This document shows positions 1-5,611 of a DNA stretch of 6,651 nucleotides, piece after piece. Origin of the DNA: Solobacterium sp. (GTDB taxonomy: Bacteria; Bacillota_I; Bacilli_A; Erysipelotrichales; Erysipelotrichaceae). The position numbers and the translations under genes were made by a program. The notes under the pieces are model-generated. The model made no database searches. It was not told the DNA's origin and was given only the letters and a program-made list of their open reading frames with translations. The stretch's first letter is position 1, and each line of letters starts with the position of its first letter. The stretch lies in assembly GCA_017536845.1 (NCBI GenBank), contig JAFWCP010000210.1, positions 1-6,651 of the forward strand. Reading direction: 5' to 3'.

Positions 1-220
1 CGAAAACAGCGACCTCTTCCTTCGTATCCAAGGGCAGCACGCCGTCATTTTTCAGCAATACACAGCCCTCGGCACCGGCCTGCCGGATCAACGCAGAAAT
101 GCCTGGAGTGATGTATTTTTCCCCGGAAGCCGTGGTCTCCTGCTGCATCAGGCCGCTGCCCATGGCATGGTCTACGACCATCTGCACCATCGTGCCGAAT
201 GTTTTCTGTATTCTGTTCAT
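1..220 (-). CDS. GH3 glycosidase (beta-glucosidase-like), N-terminal fragment, permuted domain order
   Basis: The first 73 residues are present; the rest lies beyond the left edge. The ATG at 220-218 follows a strong AGGAGG (234-229) with 8 bases spacing, which fixes the start. Residues about 50-73 read EGCVLLKNDGVLPL followed by VAVF, with G as the next codon's first base. This is the hallmark start of the (alpha/beta)6 sandwich domain of glycoside hydrolase family 3. In the usual GH3 order this motif comes several hundred residues in, after the TIM barrel. Here it lies near the N-terminus, as in the inverted GH3 enzymes known from ruminal Clostridia such as Ruminococcus albus and Butyrivibrio. 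There is no signal peptide, so the enzyme is probably cytoplasmic and cleaves short glucosides or xylosides that have been imported. The exact sugar cannot be told from this fragment. The family call is firm and the permuted order is inferred. Confidence 0.88.
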   Translation of the reverse strand, partial: MNRIQKTFGTMVQMVVDHAMGSGLMQQETTASGEKYITPGISALIRQAGAEGCVLLKNDGVLPLDTKEEVAVF

Positions 221-260
221 GCAAACTACCTCCTGCCGGAATTTTTTTATCAGCTTTTTT

Positions 261-275
261 ATACCAAGCCGGTAT
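261..275. promoter_or_regulatory. Inverted repeat upstream of the GH3 gene, possible operator
   Basis: ATACC (261-265) and GGTAT (271-275) form a perfect 5-base inverted repeat around a 5-base spacer. It lies 41 bases upstream of the GH3 start codon. A TATAAT-like hexamer (309-304 on the minus strand) sits further upstream, but no good -35 is found at the right distance. Sugar-hydrolase genes are often controlled by LacI- or AraC-type regulators, so an operator is possible. Arms this short also arise by chance. Confidence 0.22.
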
Positions 276-410
276 CAGAATGCACTCATTTCCATAGCTT
301 TTCATTATAATTGCAATGTTTATAAACTGAGGATATGAAGCAGAATATCGATCATCATTCCATCTTCCTTCATCGGCAGTATTCCCGCACATATCGCAAA
401 GGAACGGAAA

Positions 411-434
411 GATCTGATGCTTTTCTTTCAGATC
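411..434 (-). terminator. Weak hairpin after the pyrophosphatase-like gene
   Basis: GATCTGA (411-417) and TCAGATC (428-434) form a 7-base perfect stem with a 10-base loop, 57 bases downstream of the stop codon at 492. On the minus strand the stem is followed by TTTCCGTTCC, which is a poor U-tract. It may act as a weak terminator between this gene and the GH3 gene. Confidence 0.3.
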
Positions 435-491
435 AGCAGGTTTCCTGAAGACATGCCTTTTCCGTTCATAGGACACCTGCCGCAGCTGAAT

Positions 492-839
492 TCAGCGACG
501 AATCAGAATGCCCTTCATATACGGTGTACGATTATGTGTCTTGTATACTTCCATCTTCTCTTCTTCCGTGCAGCCGATCAGGATCTTGATTTCTGAATCT
601 TTCTTCATCAGGTCCACAATGCAGATGACCGCATCAACTGTCTTTTCCCTGCTTCCGACCCATACGTCAATGCCGCCACCGTCCATAGAGGAAGTATCTT
701 TCAGATACCCATAGTCAACACGGTAAATGAAATCCGGAAACCGGGGATGGGCAGACCCTTTCGGCCTGTCAATCACGATTTCCGAATCGTTCACCAGCTG
801 ATCGAGGGCATTCCAGAATTCTTCATTGTATTCATTCAT
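492..839 (-). CDS. Small inorganic-pyrophosphatase-like protein (115 aa)
   Basis: Residues 20-63 resemble the core of class I soluble pyrophosphatases: IDRPKGSAHPRFPDF, then VDYGYLKDTSSMDGGGIDVW. Aligned by eye with E. coli PPase (NYGYINHTLSLDGDPVDV), D53 and D58 match metal ligands D65 and D70, but the D67 position is glycine (G55). The protein is also much shorter (115 versus about 175 residues), and the later D97/D102 region is shrunk. It may therefore lack ordinary PPase activity; this short form is commonly annotated as inorganic pyrophosphatase in Bacillota. The start ATG (839-837) follows AAGGAAG with 7 bases spacing. It is cytoplasmic, with no signal or membrane segment. It sits 138 bases downstream of a SUKH gene, probably in the same small-protein cluster. 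The fold call is fairly sure; the function is open. Confidence 0.75.
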   Translation of the reverse strand: MNEYNEEFWNALDQLVNDSEIVIDRPKGSAHPRFPDFIYRVDYGYLKDTSSMDGGGIDVWVGSREKTVDAVICIVDLMKKDSEIKILIGCTEEEKMEVYKTHNRTPYMKGILIRR

Positions 840-956
840 ATGATCACTTCCTTTCCATTCCGTATCAGTTTTATCCTGATGTATACATTCCCGAACATGC
901 TGTTACTCATCCATATGACAGCAGGGTTCAGCCGCTGCCGCATCGTTTTCCTGTGG

Positions 957-975
957 TTCATCCGGTCCGGATGAA
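957..975. repeat. Perfect 19-base palindrome just after the SUKH gene
   Basis: TTCATCCGG-T-CCGGATGAA is a perfect inverted repeat with 9-base arms around one base. It begins two bases after the stop codon (980-978) of the SUKH gene. No T-run follows on either strand, so it is not a standard intrinsic terminator. It could be a protein-binding site or a hairpin stabilising the 3' end of the transcript. The rest of the 840-977 gap shows no gene. Confidence 0.5.
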
Positions 976-977
976 AC

Positions 978-1610
978 TTAAGAAAACCAGTCGCCATCAT
1001 CAGGATGGAGAAAGGCAAAGCCCTTTTCCATCAGCATGTCCAGATAGTCATCAAAGCTGTCCGCAATCACCTTCAGCTCATCCGGATCGTGAAGAAAACG
1101 GATCACCTGTCCCTTTCTGCCGCTTTCTGACGGGGTAAAGTCGATATACAGTGTGGAAGTACCGCCGTTATTCATGCAGTCGGCGAAATTCAGCCACCTG
1201 TTCTGCTCTGCCTGGGCGCTGATCCGCTGATCAAAGAAAGGTCCGAAATTCTCATCCGGCTCGTTGACGGCATGGTAGATCAGGTCGCCGAAATTTTGCG
1301 CGGAATCCCTGTTTTCCAGAATATCCTGCGTGGAGAAAAGATAATACGGATATTCCCCGTCATCCACATCAGAGCCAAAGAAAAAGTACGTGACTTCTTC
1401 ATCTCCGTATTGCCGGAAGTACGTTCCGTCGATCCGTTCCAGGATTTCCATCAGCGAAGAAGGAAACTCAGGGTACTCGGCCAGCAGTGCCGCCCTGTCC
1501 TCTTCCGAAATTCCTTTGGAAACCGCCATGAGATGATCCCAATATGTTTTCAGCCCGTTTCTTCCATACGCTTCAGCAAGCTTTTCCAGGTATTCATTTC
1601 CTTTTGCCAT
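978..1610 (-). CDS. SMI1/KNR4 (SUKH) family protein, 210 aa
   Basis: SUKH proteins of bacteria are mostly immunity proteins that bind and neutralise secreted or contact-delivered toxins, and others have unknown roles. Visible family features are FPSSLMEILERIDG (residues 49-62) near the start of the fold, WLNFADCMNNGG (139-150), the strand TLYIDFTP (153-160), GRKGQVIRFLHD (164-175) and the closing helix ADSFDDYLDMLM (183-194). The length is usual for a single SUKH-1 domain with an extra N-terminal helix (about 1-45). I chose the ATG at 1610-1608 because GGAGGA lies right before it; an upstream TTG at 1664 would add 18 residues without a good binding site. There is no signal peptide, so it acts in the cytoplasm. 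A second SUKH gene lies 390 bases upstream. The family is sure; the partner toxin is unknown and not in the window. Confidence 0.88.
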   Translation of the reverse strand: MAKGNEYLEKLAEAYGRNGLKTYWDHLMAVSKGISEEDRAALLAEYPEFPSSLMEILERIDGTYFRQYGDEEVTYFFFGSDVDDGEYPYYLFSTQDILENRDSAQNFGDLIYHAVNEPDENFGPFFDQRISAQAEQNRWLNFADCMNNGGTSTLYIDFTPSESGRKGQVIRFLHDPDELKVIADSFDDYLDMLMEKGFAFLHPDDGDWFS

Positions 1611-1635
1611 GGTTTTGATTCCTCCTGATATGACA

Positions 1636-1664
1636 TTTACATGATTATTCTTTCGCCCTTTCAA
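1636..1664 (-). promoter_or_regulatory. Possible promoter of the 210-aa SUKH gene
   Basis: On the minus strand TTGAAA (1664-1659) and TGTAAA (1641-1636) are separated by 17 bases. Transcription would start near 1629, giving a leader of only about 19 bases that still includes the AGGAGG site (1626-1621). The match is four to five of six at each box, so this is tentative. Confidence 0.28.
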
Positions 1665-1894
1665 GCACGGGATATGCCGCCGTCTTCCTTACCGGGCTTT
1701 CCGGCAAGAAGCAGATGACAGTCTTTCTCCTCTTCCAGAATGTTTTTGTAAACAGCGCTGTCCGGACCGATTCCTCGACGTTCAGTTCTGCCGTTTTCGA
1801 TACAGGTGCCAGGACTGTCAAGGACGCGGATGCCGTCAGGCAGGTTTTCTCCGAGACGGCTGTCCCGGCTGATCGAGATGGACAGAATCACCAT
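1661..1894 (-). pseudogene. Unrecognised 77-codon frame, possible gene remnant
   Basis: An ATG-initiated frame of 77 codons fills most of the 390-base space between the two SUKH genes. It starts VILSISISRDSRLGENLPDG and ends in a charged tail. I recognise no family or motif, and no ribosome binding site precedes the ATG (1894-1892). Its start overlaps the stop of the 38-codon frame upstream (ATGGTGA), and a third frame (ATG at about 1941) also stays open for 34 codons. Several short open frames in tandem suggest either a frameshifted small gene, such as a broken immunity or toxin-tail gene, or chance. It could also be plain intergenic DNA. Confidence 0.25.
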
Positions 1895-2004
1895 CCAGGC
1901 CGTATGTGTTCATGAACTCTTCCCTGGCCATTGCCGTCATGATCCATAAAGGGCATCTTCGTGCTGTGGAGTTTCCGTTTCCTTGTCACTGGTATTGTTT
2001 TCAT
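1888..2004 (-). CDS. Small 38-codon frame coupled to the upstream SUKH gene
   Basis: The ATG (2004-2002) overlaps the stop codon of the 129-aa SUKH gene as ATGA, a typical arrangement for translational coupling. The peptide begins MKTIPVTRKRKLHSTK and continues MPFMDHDGNGQGRVHEH. The D/H/G/N-rich middle is unlike random sequence and loosely recalls a metal-binding or nuclease-type tail, but I cannot assign it to a family. It ends at TGA (1890-1888), inside the next short frame. It may be a real small protein, the front of a frameshifted gene, or chance. Confidence 0.25.
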   Translation of the reverse strand: MKTIPVTRKRKLHSTKMPFMDHDGNGQGRVHEHIRPGW

Positions 2005-2390
2005 TCTGTTTCTTCCAGCTCTTGATCCATGTTGACCAGGAACGCTTCGAGGGAATCAGAAACTGTGTCATACGTATCCTCAGCGATGTTCATGCTGTCG
2101 ATCTGACAATAGATTTTCTTTTCCGGATTGTACGCCCATAACATATCGTCGCAGCCGCCGATGACGACATAGCCCGGCCAGTTTCTCTGTACCTCATACA
2201 TGCGGTTGATCTCTTCCAGATCTTCCAGCCGCCAGAACCGGCCGTAATTGTTTTTGCCAAGCAGCCCTTCCCCGCCGTTATGCGCACACATGAAAGCAAG
2301 ATAATCTTCCGGCAAAGCCAGCCCGTTTACCTCCGTGATCATCTTTTCCGGCTTTTCGTTGAAATCAAACTGCTGAAACATATCTTCCAT
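2001..2390 (-). CDS. SMI1/KNR4 (SUKH) family protein, 129 aa
   Basis: This is a compact SUKH domain and little else. In order: LPEDYLAFMCAHNGGEG (residues 26-42), the typical helix leading to the NGG turn; WRLEDLEEIN (53-62); the core strand YVVIGGCDDMLWAYN (74-88), matching the common VIG..G.....YD pattern; and the closing helix SDSLEAFLVNM (111-121). The ATG at 2390-2388 is preceded by AGGAGG with 6 bases spacing; an internal ATG at codon 4 has no better site. No signal peptide is seen. In bacteria such proteins usually serve as immunity partners of polymorphic toxins or sit in arrays of orphan immunity genes, and the second SUKH gene downstream fits that picture. The family is sure; the role is inferred. 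Confidence 0.9.
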   Translation of the reverse strand: MEDMFQQFDFNEKPEKMITEVNGLALPEDYLAFMCAHNGGEGLLGKNNYGRFWRLEDLEEINRMYEVQRNWPGYVVIGGCDDMLWAYNPEKKIYCQIDSMNIAEDTYDTVSDSLEAFLVNMDQELEETE

Positions 2391-2723
2391 GATTCCCTCC
2401 TGTTTCGTGATGGCACGCCTTTACGGCCTGCCAGAATATCATAAGGCTTCCATGATCTTTAAAACCGGAAGTATAATCCCCTTCTTATGCCGGCAGAATG
2501 CTCTGACTTCCATTCCCGTCATGGCAGACTGCCCACAATCCACGCCAGTCAGGGGGACTGCGGTCAGTTTCACTGATGCCTTGTGCCCATGATAAAATCC
2601 CGTCTTTGCAGATACACGCCTGTCTGCTGCGTGTGCCTGCCCTGACGGGATTATATCACCTTCTGATTCTACGAAGACACTTTGTTTTCCGAGCTGCCTT
2701 TTGCTTTCCGACAGGTCAGAGTG
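2391..2723. other. 333-base gap between the reductase gene and the SUKH gene
   Basis: I see no convincing gene here on either strand. The stretch holds the ribosome binding site of the SUKH gene at its left end and a long hairpin (2590-2658). On the minus strand the frame directly after the reductase stop stays open for 94 codons (2723 to the stop at 2441-2439). It has no usable start near its beginning and resembles no family I know. Confidence 0.6.
2590..2658. repeat. 69-base near-symmetrical inverted repeat forming a long hairpin
   Basis: The arms pair in order: TGATA/TATCA, one A-A mismatch, AATCCCGTC/GACGGGATT, a 3x3 loop, GCAG/CTGC, a 2x2 loop, then ACACGC/GCGTGT around a 9-base end loop. 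All internal loops are symmetrical, which is unusual for chance. The hairpin starts 65 bases after the reductase stop codon. On the minus strand the stem ends in GGGATTTTATCA, so the U-tract is only four bases. It may terminate or protect the reductase transcript, or be a small mobile palindromic repeat. Other copies were not seen in the window. Confidence 0.7.
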
Positions 2724-4586
2724 TTATTCTGCCAGCGTTCTGGCAATGCTTTCAGCCGCAAGTTTTCCGGATGTGACAGCCCAGCCGTTGTTTGCGCCGG
2801 AAGGTGAGTCATCACCCATGACGCCGCCGACAAGCTCGCCGGCCGCGAACAGGCTGCCGATCACCTTGCCGTCTTTGTTGATGACATGGAGGTCGGTATC
2901 AATGACCAGGCCGCCCATTGTCGTCGCAAATCTCGGCTTCTGTTCAACGATATAATACGGGCCTTCGCCGATCGGCATGGTCATATATTCAGGCAGTCTG
3001 CCGAATTCAGCGTCTTTGCCGGCTGCCACATAGCCATTGTAGGTCTCAACTGTCTTGGCAAGTTCACTTCCGTCAACGCCGGCTGCCTTGGCAGCTTCTT
3101 CAATCGTATCGCCATGTCCGAATACAGGCTTTGAAGCACCGTTGGCATCCAGATATTCCTGGACACTGTAGCCCACAGCATCCTTCCAGACATCAAATGT
3201 CGCCTGGTCCATGACAAGATAGAGCTGCTGGCCGGTCTGTTCCAGTTCTGTTTCGAGGATGGTTCTGTTGCTTGCCTTTTCGTTGACGACTCTCTTGCCT
3301 TCTTTGTTGACAAGGATCGCACTCATCTTCCAGGCAGGGATATTGCCGTTGATCGTGGATTTCGCAATGCCTTCGGAAACTTCGATTCCATTGGGATAAC
3401 GCTTGCCGTATTCCAGCAGCCTTGTATCCGCGTCAATGCCTTCTGCCGTTGCCATCAGCAGGCCGTCACCGGTGGAAGAAACAGGACCGTAGTAGAGAGC
3501 AGTCTTCATATCGCCTTCCAGCAGGTCTTTGTTGTAGCCGTAGCCGCCGGTCGCAAGCAGGACTGCCTTGGCGTTGATGGTATACTTCACCTTTTCATCG
3601 GCAGCGATGACGCCGGTCACATTGCCTTCCCCGTCGGTCAGCAGTTCGGAGGCGCGTGTATTCAGCAATACTGTCGTACCGCCTTCATTCACCTTTGTCC
3701 GCAGCGCTTTGCCGGCACCGGCACCGCCGCCGGTATAGGCAAGCTCACGGTCGTGGGAGTATTCAGCCAGCTTGTGCAGGCCGCCTTCCAGGTTGTATGT
3801 AATGCCGTTTTCCTGGAGCCAGTCGCTTGTTTCGCCGACATTGTCCGCATACAGCCTGATCAGTTCAGGGACATTCAGATTGGCGCCGTTGGCCATGAAG
3901 TCTTCGACCATGCTGTCGCTGGAGTCATCGGTAACACCAAGGTCCTTCTGCATCTGGGAGCCCGTGACGACCTGGTTGCCGCCGGAAATGGACAGAGCAC
4001 CGCCCATAAACGACATCTTTTCGATCAGGACAACTTCCAGTCCGAGTTCCCTTGCGCGGATGGCCGCAGTCATTCCGGCACCGCCGCCGCCCACAATCGC
4101 CAGATCTGTATCCAGCGTCTTTTCTTCGGTCGGTTCTGCCTTTGCGACTTCGACATTCCTTAATGCTTCCGGATCGCCGCCGGCCTGGGAAACACATTCA
4201 GCAACCGCATTCAGAAGCGCTTCGGAGGTGATTGTAGCACCTGCTACGACATCAATGCCGAGAGACTGTGTCTCGACGATTTTTGCCGGAATTGTATCAG
4301 TTGCATTGGTGCCGATGCCGTCTGTTTCGGCATGCTCGACGACCTTGACATCTTCAATCGCGTCAGCACTGAACGTCACTTCTACCTTGATATCGGCATT
4401 GCGTCCGGCAACTGTCGCCGTATATGTGCCGGGTGTGTAGATGCCGGCAGGTTCCTTTTCCGATGCGGCAGGTGCAGATGATGCAGCTGAAGCAGCCGGA
4501 GCGGATGATGCAGATGATGTGCTGCAGCCTGTAAGGACAACAGACATCATCAGTGCAGCAGTCATAATTACCTTTGTGATCTTCAT
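2724..4586 (-). CDS. Secreted flavin lipoprotein: FMN-binding domain fused to a fumarate-reductase-like FAD domain (620 aa)
   Basis: Residues 1-21 are a lipoprotein signal peptide with lipobox LTGC (C21), so the mature protein is anchored outside the membrane. A Ser/Ala linker (22-42) follows. Residues about 49-135 form an FMN-binding domain with DVVAGAT (112-118), the motif where ApbE attaches FMN to the threonine. The FAD-binding flavoprotein domain runs from about 160: VGGGGAG (165-171), acidic E189 at the end of beta 2, a GKRVVNE segment (430-436) with R441 near the expected catalytic arginine, and LFAAGELVGG (579-588). This is the layout of urocanate/fumarate-type extracellular reductases used for anaerobic respiration. 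The usual HTMGG histidine is T555 and the arginine of the HGANRLGGN loop is replaced (MGDDSPSGANNG), so fumarate is unlikely and the acceptor is unknown. The start follows GGGAGG. No heme motif or membrane electron-donor partner is in the window. Confidence 0.92.
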   Translation of the reverse strand: MKITKVIMTAALMMSVVLTGCSTSSASSAPAASAASSAPAASEKEPAGIYTPGTYTATVAGRNADIKVEVTFSADAIEDVKVVEHAETDGIGTNATDTIPAKIVETQSLGIDVVAGATITSEALLNAVAECVSQAGGDPEALRNVEVAKAEPTEEKTLDTDLAIVGGGGAGMTAAIRARELGLEVVLIEKMSFMGGALSISGGNQVVTGSQMQKDLGVTDDSSDSMVEDFMANGANLNVPELIRLYADNVGETSDWLQENGITYNLEGGLHKLAEYSHDRELAYTGGGAGAGKALRTKVNEGGTTVLLNTRASELLTDGEGNVTGVIAADEKVKYTINAKAVLLATGGYGYNKDLLEGDMKTALYYGPVSSTGDGLLMATAEGIDADTRLLEYGKRYPNGIEVSEGIAKSTINGNIPAWKMSAILVNKEGKRVVNEKASNRTILETELEQTGQQLYLVMDQATFDVWKDAVGYSVQEYLDANGASKPVFGHGDTIEEAAKAAGVDGSELAKTVETYNGYVAAGKDAEFGRLPEYMTMPIGEGPYYIVEQKPRFATTMGGLVIDTDLHVINKDGKVIGSLFAAGELVGGVMGDDSPSGANNGWAVTSGKLAAESIARTLAE

Positions 4587-4625
4587 TTCTTTCCTCCCTT
4601 AAATCACAGCCGCATTTTATCATAG

Positions 4626-4654
4626 TTTATATTTTACTAAAATACAGGATTCAA
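4626..4654 (-). promoter_or_regulatory. Promoter of the reductase gene
   Basis: TTGAAT (4654-4649) and TATAAA (4631-4626) are 17 bases apart on the minus strand, about 40 bases upstream of the reductase ATG. A perfect TTGACA (4663-4658) lies just upstream but has no -10 at a proper distance. The whole block is AT-rich compared with its surroundings. Confidence 0.6.
4630..4644. promoter_or_regulatory. 15-base perfect palindrome within the reductase promoter, likely operator
   Basis: TATTTTA-C-TAAAATA is a perfect inverted repeat (7-base arms, one central base). It overlaps the -10 box and fills most of the spacer. A protein bound here would block RNA polymerase, so the gene is probably under repression, perhaps relieved by its substrate. 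No regulator gene is in the window. A second weaker repeat, TCAGA-CCAA-TCTGA (4668-4681), lies just upstream of the -35 region. Confidence 0.45.
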
Positions 4655-4798
4655 TTCTGTCAAACAATCAGACCAATCTGACTGTTTCCATATGGACAAG
4701 GCCATTGAGATCTGCGGTTTTGTGTTTCAGATTCCTGTTCTGAAAACCCAGGCTGTGCAGCTATCAGACCGGCATCAGTTATGCCATTTTTCTGACAG

Positions 4799-4844
4799 AA
4801 AAAAGGATTCCGGAAGCCTGACTGGATCAGGGAAACCGGAATCC
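4799..4844 (-). terminator. Intrinsic terminator after the decayed lysoplasmalogenase gene
   Basis: GGATTCCGG (4805-4813) pairs with CCGGAATCC (4836-4844), and an inner stem CCTGA/TCAGG (4817-4821, 4827-4831) closes on a 5-base loop. On the minus strand the stem is directly followed by six T (4804-4799). It lies 77 bases downstream of the YhhN-like stop codon and insulates the reductase promoter from upstream transcription. The plus strand shows only a loose T-rich tail. Confidence 0.82.
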
Positions 4845-4921
4845 CTTTGTTCTCATTCTTTTGCAGTTTGCTCATGCCTTCACTGCCTGATGTCAGCCGG
4901 TCTGCACCGGCAGTTGCCCGC

Positions 4922-5380
4922 TCAGTAATTCCTTTTCCAGAGCGTCGCTCCATACAGCAGCAAGGATCCGTAATACACCAGCAGGGACAGGATTTTCATC
5001 AGCATTGTCCCCTGGAAGTAACTGTTGACAAACAGAAAGCAGTCACTGAAAGCAAATACCAACGCGGCGGCAAAAACCATAATGCAGCCCCGGCAGTTTT
5101 CCTATTGAACAGCCGCTTAAAAGCTGCGTCATTTTCTTAACTTCCGGTTAATCTGTTCGCCATAATGAAAGGATACGCAAAGCTTCCATCTTAGCTGCAC
5201 GACAGCGCAGATGCTCGAAAAGCATGCAGTATCAAACTGTATCAGGTAAAACGTAGAGTGCCCATCTTACAGAACTTCGCCGCTTTCCATCCCTGCCTGC
5301 TCTGTTTGAAATAGCCATAGCCGTACCTTATCGTTGCAGCTGCTGCGGGCAATAAGACACAGTTATGACTTGTGTTATCA
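4922..5380 (-). pseudogene. Decayed lysoplasmalogenase (YhhN family) gene
   Basis: The last 52 codons (5080-4922) read MVFAAALVFAFSDCFLFVN, later LLVYYGSLLLYGATLW, then RNY and stop. This matches the end of YhhN-type lysoplasmalogenases, where GALLF..SD.LL..N is followed by a YY...L membrane helix. These enzymes are integral membrane proteins that cleave the vinyl-ether bond of lysoplasmalogen. Directly upstream, the same frame has TAG and TAA stops. A different frame at about 5379-5242 reads LLPAAAATI, then GYGYFKQSRQ and AAKFCKMGT, which looks like an N-terminal helix plus a basic loop of the same family. The two pieces total far less than the usual 200 or so residues and are out of frame, so a deletion plus frameshifts is likely. 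The C-terminal match is good; the N-terminal match is tentative. A terminator follows. Confidence 0.55.
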
Positions 5381-5611
5381 GAATATTCTCTTTGATTTTG
5401 AAAATGCAAGGGCCTGTAAACAGATCAGATTCAATATGGTCCATACACCGCTGTCATATGCTTTTGGCCGGTTTCCATATCTTATCTGCCGAAAAAACGC
5501 ACATCATCCGGATGATCATGATGCAAATTTCTGGCAGAACCACAGTCAGTATGCTCTGCAATAACGGCATCACAAGCAACAGCGATAACGTTTTTCCAAA
5601 CTGTGTCCTGC
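5381..5611. other. Gap between the MptD-like gene and the lysoplasmalogenase remnant
   Basis: No intact gene is visible. On the minus strand a hydrophobic frame (5610 to 5454, including LSLLLVMPLLQSILTVVLP) lies out of frame behind the MptD-like gene and has no start of its own. It could be a remnant of a membrane protein or chance. A possible terminator lies at 5492-5524. The DNA here is richer in A+T than the flanking genes. Confidence 0.45.
5492..5524 (-). terminator. Possible terminator of the ABC/MptD operon
   Basis: The perfect palindrome ATCATCCGGATGAT (5503-5516) can fold as a short hairpin that may extend to GCA/TGC pairs at its base. On the minus strand it is followed within a few bases by six T (5497-5492). 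It lies about 90 bases after the stop of the MptD-like gene. The stem is short, so termination may be partial. Confidence 0.42.

Noticed and set aside
45..476. 143-codon minus-strand open frame
   Set aside because: Its last third overlaps the GH3 gene in a different frame, where GH3 has a strong family match and ribosome site. The rest shows no family features.
1611..1664. TTG start extending the 210-aa SUKH protein by 18 residues
   Set aside because: The AGGAGG site sits directly before the internal ATG at 1610, and the extension would encode that site.
2439..2723. Stop-free frame continuing in frame after the reductase stop codon
   Set aside because: Ninety-four open codons are somewhat long for chance, but there is no start near the beginning, no recognisable domain, and the long hairpin lies inside it. 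I treat it as intergenic.
3772..4440. 222-codon plus-strand open frame opposite the reductase
   Set aside because: It is antisense to a well-supported gene. Long opposite frames are expected from the codon use of such genes, and the peptide is low in complexity with no motif.
4461..4523. Short direct repeats in the reductase gene
   Set aside because: They encode the Ser/Ala-rich linker after the lipobox, a common low-complexity spacer in lipoproteins, so they need no other explanation.
4660..5140. Several 78- to 97-codon frames on both strands upstream of the reductase
   Set aside because: They cover the terminator, the promoter and the lysoplasmalogenase remnant, and have no ribosome sites or family resemblance.
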